A stretch of DNA of 64,000 nucleotides, taken from positions 71,060 to 135,059 of the forward strand of contig JAZRVF010000026.1 in NCBI GenBank assembly GCA_045599005.1, in the 5' to 3' direction. The notes beneath the pieces were generated by a model that was not told where the DNA came from, ran no database searches, and saw only the letters and a program-made list of their open reading frames with translations. Position numbers and translations under genes: made by a program. Positions 8,274-15,799 of this stretch are shown here, in pieces. Position 1 is the first letter of the stretch. The number at the start of each line of letters is the position of its first letter. The stretch is from Treponema_I sp045599005. Its GTDB lineage: Bacteria; Spirochaetota; Spirochaetia; Treponematales; Treponemataceae.

Positions 8274-8929
8274 TAAAGAATGGAAGGCCGGCCACCGGTT
8301 TCGTAATTGACTTGCTCCAGGATGAGGTTTGTCTGCACAAGATAACTGAGGTAATGGCGGACTGTGACGACAGAAAATCCAAGTTTTTCGGAAACCATAT
8401 CCGCTGACTGCCATCCGCAGTTCTGTGTGAAGTACTGGACAATTGTGTCCAGGGTTTTTTTCTGTATGCCTTTGGGATATTCTGAAATTTTGGGGCTGTG
8501 GGAATTTGTGATGATGCTGTCGATGGATTTCTGGTCCAGAATGGCATTCTGTTTTAATGTAGTGACTTTGACAACAAATTTTTCAAGTGAGACAGAAAAG
8601 CGTTCCAATGTGAAAGGTTTGATAAGGTAATCCAGGACGCCAAGATGCATTGTCTCATCAAGTGTGGCACTGTCATTGGCGGCGGTCACCATGATGACTT
8701 CAGAGGGAATTTTAAGGTTACGGATCTGTTTTAGGGTTTCAACACCGTCCATAGCGGGCATAAAAACGTCAAGGACTATCAGATCAACATTATTGCTGCC
8801 AAGGAAAGCAAGTGCCTCTTCACCGTTGCGGGCTGTGGCGATAACTGAAAAATCTCTGTTGTTCTCAACGTAATGCTGGTTGATCATCGCAACCATCGGA
8901 TCATCTTCGACAATTAGAACTTTGTACAT
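8261..8929 (-). CDS. CitB/DcuR-type response regulator
   Basis: A 222-residue two-component response regulator. Residues 1-120 are a receiver domain: acidic pair Asp9-Asp10, phosphoacceptor Asp54 in LIVLDVFMPAMDG, Thr82 and Lys104 in YLIKPF. Residues about 150-222 form a winged-helix DNA-binding domain typical of the CitB/DpiA/DcuR family, ending in GGRPSILYKTK. It lies 10 bases downstream of the matching histidine kinase on the same strand. In this family the pair senses small carboxylates or similar metabolites and controls transport genes. The target here is unknown; the divergent PQ-loop gene is the nearest candidate. Confidence 0.9.
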   Translation of the reverse strand: MYKVLIVEDDPMVAMINQHYVENNRDFSVIATARNGEEALAFLGSNNVDLIVLDVFMPAMDGVETLKQIRNLKIPSEVIMVTAANDSATLDETMHLGVLDYLIKPFTLERFSVSLEKFVVKVTTLKQNAILDQKSIDSIITNSHSPKISEYPKGIQKKTLDTIVQYFTQNCGWQSADMVSEKLGFSVVTVRHYLSYLVQTNLILEQVNYETGGRPSILYKTK

Positions 8930-8939
8930 AAATACTCTT

Positions 8940-10178
8940 CTATTTTTTTAATTTTACAGTAAAGCAGGCGCCTTGACCAATCTGGGATTCCACTGATACT
9001 GTTCCACCCAGGCTCTGTATCAGCTGTCGGGTGTGGTAAAGTCCGACTCCACGTCCGGTGCCTTTTGTGGAGAATCCGTTGTCAAAAATCTTATCCATGA
9101 ATCCGGGTGCGATGCCGGGTCCTGAATCCTGGACAAAAAGCAGAAGTTCGCCGGGTTTTGTAAAAACTCCTACAGTAAGTTCCTTTGTTTTATTGTTGAT
9201 GTTGTTCATGGCATCCAAGGCATTATCAATAAGGTTTCCGGAAATTGTGACAAGCGCTTCTGAGGGAATGGAAATGTCCTGGGAATTGTAGCAGGATCCT
9301 TCCTTGAGAGAGAATTTCACATTGCATTCGCTGGCACGGGCAATTTTTCCGATGAGAAGGGCTGCAAGTGAGGAATTCTGGATGTTCCGCATGATGAAGG
9401 TTACTGTCTCGCGCTGAATGATCGATATGTTCTGTATATAATGCTGGGCTTTTTCATATTCTCCGATCTGGATTAGTCCGAGGATCACGTGGAGTTTGTT
9501 TGTGAAATCGTGATTGTTTGCGCGCATTGAATCAACAAGGAAGCGGGTTCCTTCAAAATCTTCCGTGAACTGCAGGAATTCTTTCTTTATCTTTTTTGAT
9601 ATTGTCGCGCAGATTGCAAGCTCGAAGAAAATTGCTGCAAAGGTTACGATCACAAAAAGCAGGACTGTACGGATTGTTACGGAGCGCATTGACGTCTTGA
9701 GGCGGATTGTCATGATGAAGCCCTGGTAGTTTCCTGCATCGTCATAAAATGCGGAATAAGTGCGGCGCTGTGGTCCGGAAGGGCCGTTGCTGTTCTCGGT
9801 GAAATAATCGGCGGAGAAACGGGAAAAGTCAGGATGGGTGCCGTCATACTGGGTGTTGATGAGACTGTGGTTTGTGTGGTAAATGCGACGGTTTGAAAGG
9901 TCAACAATGGAAAAAATGTCTACATCGGAAAGATCGGAGACAACTGAGTCCATGTATTGGCAGAGCTGGTCCTGGCTGAGATTTTTTGTGAAGCTGTAAA
10001 GTCTTGAGATCAGTGCTGAGGTATTCTGCAGGTTCTCGTTGAATGCTTTATTGTTTGAGTTGATGTTGATGAACATTCCGCCGGCACTTAAGAAAATCGT
10101 TACGGCAACAATCAGAATAAGCTGTGTCCTGGTGATTTCTTTTCCAAGACGGTTAAGATTTCCTTTATTGTCTTCCAT
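8940..10178 (-). CDS. CitA/DcuS-type sensor histidine kinase
   Basis: A 412-residue membrane histidine kinase. One transmembrane segment lies at about 18-38 and a second at about 170-192, flanking an external sensor domain of about 130 residues. After the second segment comes a SpoB-type dimerisation helix with phosphorylatable His223 in NNHDFTNKLHVILGLIQ, then an ATPase domain with the N box NLIDNALDAM (about 313), DSGPGIAPG and TGRGVGLYHTRQL. The arrangement matches CitA/DcuS sensors of extracellular carboxylates, but the sensor domain shows no binding signature that I can name. It is translated just before the response regulator, so the two form one operon. Confidence 0.9.
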   Translation of the reverse strand: MEDNKGNLNRLGKEITRTQLILIVAVTIFLSAGGMFININSNNKAFNENLQNTSALISRLYSFTKNLSQDQLCQYMDSVVSDLSDVDIFSIVDLSNRRIYHTNHSLINTQYDGTHPDFSRFSADYFTENSNGPSGPQRRTYSAFYDDAGNYQGFIMTIRLKTSMRSVTIRTVLLFVIVTFAAIFFELAICATISKKIKKEFLQFTEDFEGTRFLVDSMRANNHDFTNKLHVILGLIQIGEYEKAQHYIQNISIIQRETVTFIMRNIQNSSLAALLIGKIARASECNVKFSLKEGSCYNSQDISIPSEALVTISGNLIDNALDAMNNINNKTKELTVGVFTKPGELLLFVQDSGPGIAPGFMDKIFDNGFSTKGTGRGVGLYHTRQLIQSLGGTVSVESQIGQGACFTVKLKK

Positions 10179-10216
10179 ATGTAAAAAATAAAGTACTTCA
10201 GGGACTTAAGAAAGTC

Positions 10217-10269
10217 TTTTGAAAGTAAAAAAAAACGGAACAGGAAAAAAAATTTTCTAACTTTCAAAA
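10217..10269. promoter_or_regulatory. Separated 10-base inverted repeat between kinase and PQ-loop gene
   Basis: TTTTGAAAGT (10217-10226) and ACTTTCAAAA (10260-10269) are perfect inverted repeats, 43 bases apart centre to centre. They sit in the divergent region between the sensor kinase and the PQ-loop gene. This could be an operator pair bound by the adjacent response regulator; that is inference. Confidence 0.45.
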
Positions 10270-10351
10270 AATTGTCCAGAAAATCAGTTCTGATAAGATG
10301 CTTCTGTCAGCCGGAAAAAAACGGCGAGAAAAAGGAAAGTGAGGAAAAAAA

Positions 10352-11305
10352 ATGAATTTGGCACATCTTCTGGAAGCGGCAATGCTGGTATGTTTTGGTT
10401 TTTCATGGCCGATCAATGTGGTGAAAGCTTATCGGGCAAGAACAGCAAAGAGTACGAGTCTTGCATTCATCATTCTGATTATTACAGGTTATATTGCGGG
10501 AATCAGTGCAAAACTGATCAATCATCAGTTCAATTACGTTCTGGCAGTTTATTTTCTTAATCTGGTGATTGTATTCTCTAATGTTGTGGTTTATTTCAGG
10601 AATGTGGCTTTGGACAGAAAGAGCGATGCGGAGAAAGCAGACACCGCAAAAAGCAGTAAAGAGGATGATAATCAGGTTGTATATGCTCATGAGGAGATGA
10701 TTGAACTTAAGAAAGACGTTTATGCGAAGGAAAGCAGAAAAGCTTATAATGTTGCTCTGATGGGCGGAACTTATGACACAGAGATTCCTTCTGAAGAGAT
10801 AGCTGAGGATTATGAGCTTGATTTTGATATTATCAACAGAAGCACATTTGCCCTTTCATTGAGGAATGCGAAAGAATACTACAGGAAATATGTGGCCGGC
10901 CTTGCATCTGATGGAATGATCATTCATCTTGGTGAGGAAGATAAAGAACTGTTCAAGGCAAATCCTTCAGAATTCGACAACCTTTATCTGAGTTTGATTT
11001 CTTTGATAAAGGGAAACAATAAAAACTGCAGACTTGCACTGGTAAGCGTGAAAAACAGCGCAAATGAAGTTTATGTGAATGACATGAACAATCATATCAA
11101 TGCAATCGCATCATCTGAGCAGGCTGTGTTTGTTAACCTTGCGAATGCGTCATTGTGGAATCCTGAAGAATCAAAGACTTCTTCTGATTTTGCCGCTGGA
11201 ATGGGCTTAAAAATCAAGAAGCCGATTTATGATGTGGCAACAATCCTTTACAGTTATGCGGATAAGAATCTTGCAGAAAATGCAGGAAAAATCAGCATCG
11301 CATGA
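10352..11305 (+). CDS. PQ-loop (SemiSWEET-like) membrane domain fused to an SGNH-hydrolase-like domain
   Basis: A 317-residue protein of unusual build. Residues 1-90 have three hydrophobic segments with the PQ-loop/SWEET pattern FGFSWPINVVKAYRARTAKS, as in single-triple-helix SemiSWEET sugar carriers. A charged linker follows (about 92-128), then a soluble domain (about 130-317) laid out like an SGNH/GDSL hydrolase: LMGGTYD where the GDS block belongs, HLGEED where the G-ND block belongs, and a later NDMNNHINAI segment. The nucleophile serine is absent from the first block, so the domain may not be catalytic. It is divergent from a CitA/CitB-type pair. A sensing or transport-linked role is inference. 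Start after GTGAGG. Confidence 0.6.
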   Translation: MNLAHLLEAAMLVCFGFSWPINVVKAYRARTAKSTSLAFIILIITGYIAGISAKLINHQFNYVLAVYFLNLVIVFSNVVVYFRNVALDRKSDAEKADTAKSSKEDDNQVVYAHEEMIELKKDVYAKESRKAYNVALMGGTYDTEIPSEEIAEDYELDFDIINRSTFALSLRNAKEYYRKYVAGLASDGMIIHLGEEDKELFKANPSEFDNLYLSLISLIKGNNKNCRLALVSVKNSANEVYVNDMNNHINAIASSEQAVFVNLANASLWNPEESKTSSDFAAGMGLKIKKPIYDVATILYSYADKNLAENAGKISIA

Positions 11306-11314
11306 GGTTTTCTG

Positions 11315-12037
11315 TTACCGCCGCCGGTTCTTCGTCATTGAATAGATGCGGAGAAAACTGATGAATGCAGAAAGTGCGGCGGCAACATAGGTAAGTGCAG
11401 CGGCAGTAAGAACTTTGCGGACTCCCCAGAGTTCGTCGCTGTCTAGAACCTGATTTGCTTTAAGGATCTTCAGGGCGCGGAGTGAAGCGTTGAATTCGAC
11501 GGGAAGCGTGATCAGGTAAAAGAACATGGCGGCAGAGAAGAGTATCAGTCCGATGTTGATGATCATGTCGCAGAGGGCGGAACTCTGTGGGCCACGGTTC
11601 AGAGTCTGTGAAAGAATTACTCCGACAATTGCGACAAGGGGGCCGAATTTTGAACCCAGGTTTGCAGCGGGAACAAGAAGGCTTCTGAGTTTGAGAGGCA
11701 GGTAACCTTTTGCGTGCTGGATAGCGTGTCCGGTCTCATGGGCTGCGACACCGATAGCCGCGATTGAGGTGCTGGAGAAAGTGCTTTCGCTCAGGGAAAG
11801 AACCTGGGTTGAAGGGTTGTAATTGTCTGTAAGTGAGCCGGAGATGTGAGAAATGGAAACATCAGTGATTCCGTTTGCCTTGAGAAGGAATGCTGCTGCC
11901 TGCGCTCCGGTTATTCCACGTTTTGAAAGACTTTTGCTGTATCTGGAGAAACTGGATTTTACGAGAAACTGGGCAAGAAGGCTAAGGAGCAATGCTCCGA
12001 TTGAACATAAATAAAGAAAGTTTGATGAATAATACAT
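11315..12037 (-). CDS. YugP-family membrane zinc metallopeptidase
   Basis: A 240-residue membrane protein with the zinc-protease motif HETGHAIQHAKGY (zinc ligands in HExxH, here HETGH). Hydrophobic segments lie at the N-terminus, around residues 125-150, 165-185 and at the C-terminus. This is the neutral zinc metallopeptidase family typified by Bacillus YugP; the substrate is unknown. I chose the start MYYSSNFLYLCS at 12037 because a TTGACT-N17-TTAATT promoter ends exactly 6 bases before it. An ATG six codons upstream lies within the promoter itself. It is convergent with the PQ-loop gene, 9 bases from its stop. Confidence 0.85.
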   Translation of the reverse strand: MYYSSNFLYLCSIGALLLSLLAQFLVKSSFSRYSKSLSKRGITGAQAAAFLLKANGITDVSISHISGSLTDNYNPSTQVLSLSESTFSSTSIAAIGVAAHETGHAIQHAKGYLPLKLRSLLVPAANLGSKFGPLVAIVGVILSQTLNRGPQSSALCDMIINIGLILFSAAMFFYLITLPVEFNASLRALKILKANQVLDSDELWGVRKVLTAAALTYVAAALSAFISFLRIYSMTKNRRR

Positions 12038-12043
12038 GCAATA

Positions 12044-12072
12044 AATTAAAAGCATAAGACTTTAAAAGTCAA
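12044..12072 (-). promoter_or_regulatory. Promoter of the YugP-like gene, leaderless geometry
   Basis: TTGACT (12067-12072), spacer of 17, TTAATT (12044-12049), then 6 bases to the ATG on the minus strand. There is no Shine-Dalgarno sequence. Confidence 0.6.
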
Positions 12073-12181
12073 TCTAATTTTTAGGGTGAGGGGGGATGTT
12101 TCCGCTTCACTCACTTCGTTAGCTTCGGTCAACATGACATAGTGGTTCATTACGGCGTTCGTTCTGTGCGATATGACAATT

Positions 12182-12263
12182 TTGAATTCAGTGTGATGCT
12201 GGTACAATACTGAAAAAAACACACGAAAGAAAAATACAAAAATCCCGATGTTCAAAGTATAAT
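12182..12263 (+). promoter_or_regulatory. Two candidate promoters for the GH10 gene
   Basis: An extended -10 (TGGTACAAT, ending at 12208) and a perfect TATAAT at 12258-12263 lie in the gap before the xylanase. Neither has a strong -35. Confidence 0.4.
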
Positions 12264-12316
12264 ATTTCTGAAACCGCTTTTTAATAAGCGGGATTTTGAA
12301 AGAATACGGGGAAAAA

Positions 12317-13525
12317 ATGAACAGAATTGAAGAGCGGAAAGGCAAAACACTGGTGACAGTGACAAAGGACGGTGCGGTTCTTGCAGACACACAGCTTAAA
12401 CTGAAGCAGACAAATCATGAGTTTTTATTCGGCTGCGGTGCATTTGACTTTGTGGGAAAAGCAAAACTTGAAGCTGATTCCAATTCCAATCCGGCTGTGA
12501 TTGCCAAATATCAGGAAGTGACTGACAAATGGCTGAAAGTGTTCAATTACGGAACACTGCCTTTTTATTGGGGACCTTTTGAGCCCAAAGAAGGGGATCC
12601 TCAGACAAAAAGCCGTATGGATGCTGCAAAGTATCTGAAGTCAAAGGGAAAAGCCATTAAAGGGCATCCGCTCTGCTGGCATACAGCATGTGCAGACTGG
12701 CTTCTGAAATATGACAACAAGACGATTCTTGAGAAACAGCTTGGACGCATTCAGCGTGAGGTGGAAGGTTTCAAGGGAATAATCGACAAATGGGATGTAA
12801 TCAATGAAGTTGTGATCATGCCGGTGTTTGACCGCTATGACAATGCCATAACACGTCTGTGCAAGGAACTGGGACAGGTTGGAATAGTAAAGACAATGTT
12901 TGACCAGTGTATAAAATACAATCCTGAGGGAACATTCCTCTTGAATGACTTCAACATGTCTGACAAATATGCGGAACTGATTGAGCGCTGCCTTGATGCA
13001 GGCGTCCGTATTGATACGATCGGTCTGCAGAGCCACCAGCACCAGGGCTATTGGGGCCGGGAAAAACTGGAGGAAGTGCTGACACGCTTTGAGAAGTTCG
13101 GTATCCCGATTCATTTTACTGAGAACACATTGGTTTCAGGGCCGCTTATTCCTGAACATATTGTTGATCTGAATGACTGGCACTACAACGACGATGATTC
13201 AAAACCGGAGTTTGAGGCCCGCCAGGCTGAACAGATGACAGAAATGCTGAGAATCCTGTTTGAGGAGCATCCGCTTGTCCAGGCAATGACAATCTGGGAC
13301 TTTATGGACGGAATGTGGCTCAATGCACCAAGCGGTGTGCTCCGCCGTGACGGAAGCGAAAAGCCTGTTTATACAGAACTGGACAGAATGATCAATAAAG
13401 AATGGCACACAGAGGAAACAGTGAAGACTGATGCTTCCGGAAAAGTGGAAGTCTGCGGTTTCAAAGGAAGCTATGTGCTTGAAACTATGAACGGCGAGAA
13501 AGTCATGGACCTGGTGATCAGCTGA
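12317..13525 (+). CDS. Intracellular GH10 endo-xylanase
   Basis: A 402-residue glycoside hydrolase family 10 enzyme, which cuts beta-1,4-xylan or xylo-oligosaccharides with retention. Acid/base Glu164 is in KWDVINEVV and the nucleophile Glu269 in IHFTENTL; other family landmarks are KGHPLCWHT (about 115-123), LQSHQHQGYWG and the late AMTIWDFMDGMW. The start follows CGGGGA; an upstream in-frame TTG has no ribosome site. There is no signal peptide, so it should act in the cytoplasm on imported oligosaccharides. The last 40 residues form a small extra beta-rich tail. The convergent GH31 alpha-xylosidase fits a xylan or xyloglucan pathway. Confidence 0.9.
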   Translation: MNRIEERKGKTLVTVTKDGAVLADTQLKLKQTNHEFLFGCGAFDFVGKAKLEADSNSNPAVIAKYQEVTDKWLKVFNYGTLPFYWGPFEPKEGDPQTKSRMDAAKYLKSKGKAIKGHPLCWHTACADWLLKYDNKTILEKQLGRIQREVEGFKGIIDKWDVINEVVIMPVFDRYDNAITRLCKELGQVGIVKTMFDQCIKYNPEGTFLLNDFNMSDKYAELIERCLDAGVRIDTIGLQSHQHQGYWGREKLEEVLTRFEKFGIPIHFTENTLVSGPLIPEHIVDLNDWHYNDDDSKPEFEARQAEQMTEMLRILFEEHPLVQAMTIWDFMDGMWLNAPSGVLRRDGSEKPVYTELDRMINKEWHTEETVKTDASGKVEVCGFKGSYVLETMNGEKVMDLVIS

Positions 13526-13548
13526 GACTGACTGAAAAATCTTGTAAA

Positions 13549-13596
13549 AAAAAAGCCCGTACTGCTGCATAAACTGCAAAAAGTGCGGGCTTTTTT
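13549..13596. terminator. Bidirectional terminator between GH10 and GH31 genes
   Basis: AAAAGCCCGTACT pairs with AGTGCGGGCTTTT (one wobble), with A runs before and T runs after, so it can stop both convergent genes. Confidence 0.85.
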
Positions 13597-13617
13597 CATC
13601 ATTTCATACGGGATTTA

Positions 13618-15603
13618 TCAGCGTTTGAAAACAGGAATCTGATCAATGGGGGCTTCTGCTGTGATCCACTGGCCGCCTTGAACTTTTTCGCCGGTGTGAA
13701 TATTCGTCCACATGCCTTCAATTGCGGGCAGGTAAACTCTGCGGCTCTTTTCACCTAAATGGAGAATGGGAGCAACAAGGTATTCAGGACCGAACATGTA
13801 CTGGTCTTTAAGATCCCAGCAGGTGCAGTCTTCAGGGAATTCAAAGAACATGGTGCGCATTGCCGGCGCTCCGGTTTCTGATGCTTCTTTCATAACGCCT
13901 TCAATGTAGGGAACCAGGCTCTCACGCAGACGGATGTTTTTCTCCATGATTTTCTGCGCTTCTTCACCGTAACTCCAGATCTCATTTGGGCGGCCGGTGA
14001 ACATGAATCCTCCACCGTAATCAATGCCTTCAGCGAGATTTGGAACATCATGGGGAACACGCTCTCCATGAAGACGGAAAATGGGGGAGAATACAGCGAA
14101 TTCAAACCAGCGTTCAAGAAGCTCAATGAATTCAGGATCATCTGTGTTTCCGCCCATGAAACCACCGATATCGGTTGTCCACCATGGAATACCGGCAAGA
14201 CCCATGCTGAGTCCCTGACAGACGGAATCCTCAAGGCATTCGAAAGTGGACTGGATGTCACCGTTCCAGATTACAGTCGCGTTTTTCTGGCCGCCGACCC
14301 ATGTACAGCGCTCCAGATTAACGAAGTTTCTGCGACCCATTTCTTTCATGCCTTCGTAGAAAGCCTGGCCGTAATAGCGGGGATAAATGTTTGAGCATGA
14401 AGTTGCGGGGCCGAGATAATAGCGAAGGTTGTTGAAGTCATAGGCGGCATAATCCGGTTCGGAATTGTCGAGCCAGAACATATCTATGCCGTAATCAGCG
14501 TAATTCTTTCTGCACACATCCCATACAAATTTACGGGCAGCGGGATTTGTCGCGTCAAAGGTGATGCAGTCTCCGTTGTAGTCATAGGTTTCGTCAGAGC
14601 CCCGGTCCGTGCGTACAAGAAGGCCCTGTTCTTTCATTGGGTAAAAATTGCCGCATTTCTTGTCCACGCTGGGCCATACGGAGACCATGACTTTGGTGCC
14701 CATTTCATGCAGTTCGTCACACATTGCTTTGGGATCCGGCCAGTATTTGGGATCAAAAGCCCAGTCACCCTGACGCATCCAATGGAAGAAGTCAATAACG
14801 ATCACATCCAGGTGAATCCCCATTGCTTTGTACCGCCGGGCCACGTCAAGGATTTCCTCCTGTGTGCGGTAACGGAGCTTGCACTGCCAGAAGCCCAGAT
14901 AATCTTTGGTAAGAACCGGAGCGCGGCCTACAACGGAAGTATAGTTTCTGACAATGTCTGCCGGTGTGTCACCGCAGGTGAACCAGTAATCCATCTCCTT
15001 GGTACTGTCAGCAACCCATTCAGTGATGTTCTTGCCGAAAACTGCGCGGCCTGTAGCAGGATTGTTCCACAGAAAGCCGTAACCGAGGGAAGAAAGCGCA
15101 AAAGGAATTGAGATCTGTGAGTTACGCTGGCAGAGTTCCAGAGTACAGCCTTTCATATCAAGGTAAGGCATCTGGTATGTTCCCATTCCGTAGAGTTTTT
15201 CTCCGTCATTTCCGTAAAAACGCAGGGTGAATCTGTAATCACCGCCTGTAAGCCCTTTATACTCGCGGTTAACGATTTTGAGGCAGACGCTTTCTTTTGT
15301 GGCGGAAGTGTCGTAATGCCGGTGATATTCACGAAGAACAAGTTTATCTTCTTTGAAAAGTGTAAGAATCCCGTTGTTACTGATACAGATCTTTGCTTTT
15401 CCGTTGGCTATTGAAGCCCCGTTTTCAGTAATCTCAATTTCAGCCTTACATGGATCAACACTTTCAGTAAGTCCCCAGACGTTTCCGGTAAAATCAGGTT
15501 CAACAGTTGCACGCACGCGGAGTGAATCAGTTCCCCATGGTTCGATTTTCAGTGTCTCATAACCTTTTTTCAGGACGAGAGCTCCATTTTCTTCAATAAA
15601 CAT
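13618..15603 (-). CDS. GH31 alpha-xylosidase (YicI-like)
   Basis: A 661-residue glycoside hydrolase family 31 enzyme. The nucleophile Asp379 is in MFWLDNSEPD and the acid/base Asp449 in IWNGDIQSTFE; GLAGIPWWTTDIGGF follows. The N-terminal beta domain contains YGMGTYQMPYLDMKG. Its closest known type is the YicI alpha-xylosidase, which removes alpha-xylose from the non-reducing end of xyloglucan oligosaccharides; some relatives are alpha-glucosidases, so the substrate is likely but not certain. The start at 15603 follows AGGGGAAAT; the longer frame upstream has no ribosome site. There is no signal peptide, so the enzyme is cytoplasmic. Confidence 0.88.
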   Translation of the reverse strand: MFIEENGALVLKKGYETLKIEPWGTDSLRVRATVEPDFTGNVWGLTESVDPCKAEIEITENGASIANGKAKICISNNGILTLFKEDKLVLREYHRHYDTSATKESVCLKIVNREYKGLTGGDYRFTLRFYGNDGEKLYGMGTYQMPYLDMKGCTLELCQRNSQISIPFALSSLGYGFLWNNPATGRAVFGKNITEWVADSTKEMDYWFTCGDTPADIVRNYTSVVGRAPVLTKDYLGFWQCKLRYRTQEEILDVARRYKAMGIHLDVIVIDFFHWMRQGDWAFDPKYWPDPKAMCDELHEMGTKVMVSVWPSVDKKCGNFYPMKEQGLLVRTDRGSDETYDYNGDCITFDATNPAARKFVWDVCRKNYADYGIDMFWLDNSEPDYAAYDFNNLRYYLGPATSCSNIYPRYYGQAFYEGMKEMGRRNFVNLERCTWVGGQKNATVIWNGDIQSTFECLEDSVCQGLSMGLAGIPWWTTDIGGFMGGNTDDPEFIELLERWFEFAVFSPIFRLHGERVPHDVPNLAEGIDYGGGFMFTGRPNEIWSYGEEAQKIMEKNIRLRESLVPYIEGVMKEASETGAPAMRTMFFEFPEDCTCWDLKDQYMFGPEYLVAPILHLGEKSRRVYLPAIEGMWTNIHTGEKVQGGQWITAEAPIDQIPVFKR

Positions 15604-15748
15604 ATTTCCCCTATAAACATTGTTCGCAGTTGCGAATGAAAATTCGAGTCTGCAGCAGAAAGCCGCAAGAAGACACACTTTCCAGCGGTCAACTCTATTC
15701 ATGCTATCACGACTTTGCCCGGCTTGCAAACATGGTCTGCAAAATCAT

Positions 15749-15776
15749 TGTAACCTGACTGTTTTTGCATTATACT
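15749..15776 (+). promoter_or_regulatory. Promoter of the LysM membrane protein gene
   Basis: TTGTAA (15749-15754), spacer of 16, TATACT (15771-15776). The start codon follows 24 bases later after TGAGG. Confidence 0.55.
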
Positions 15777-15799
15777 TTAAGGTGATCAGTGAGGTTTTA

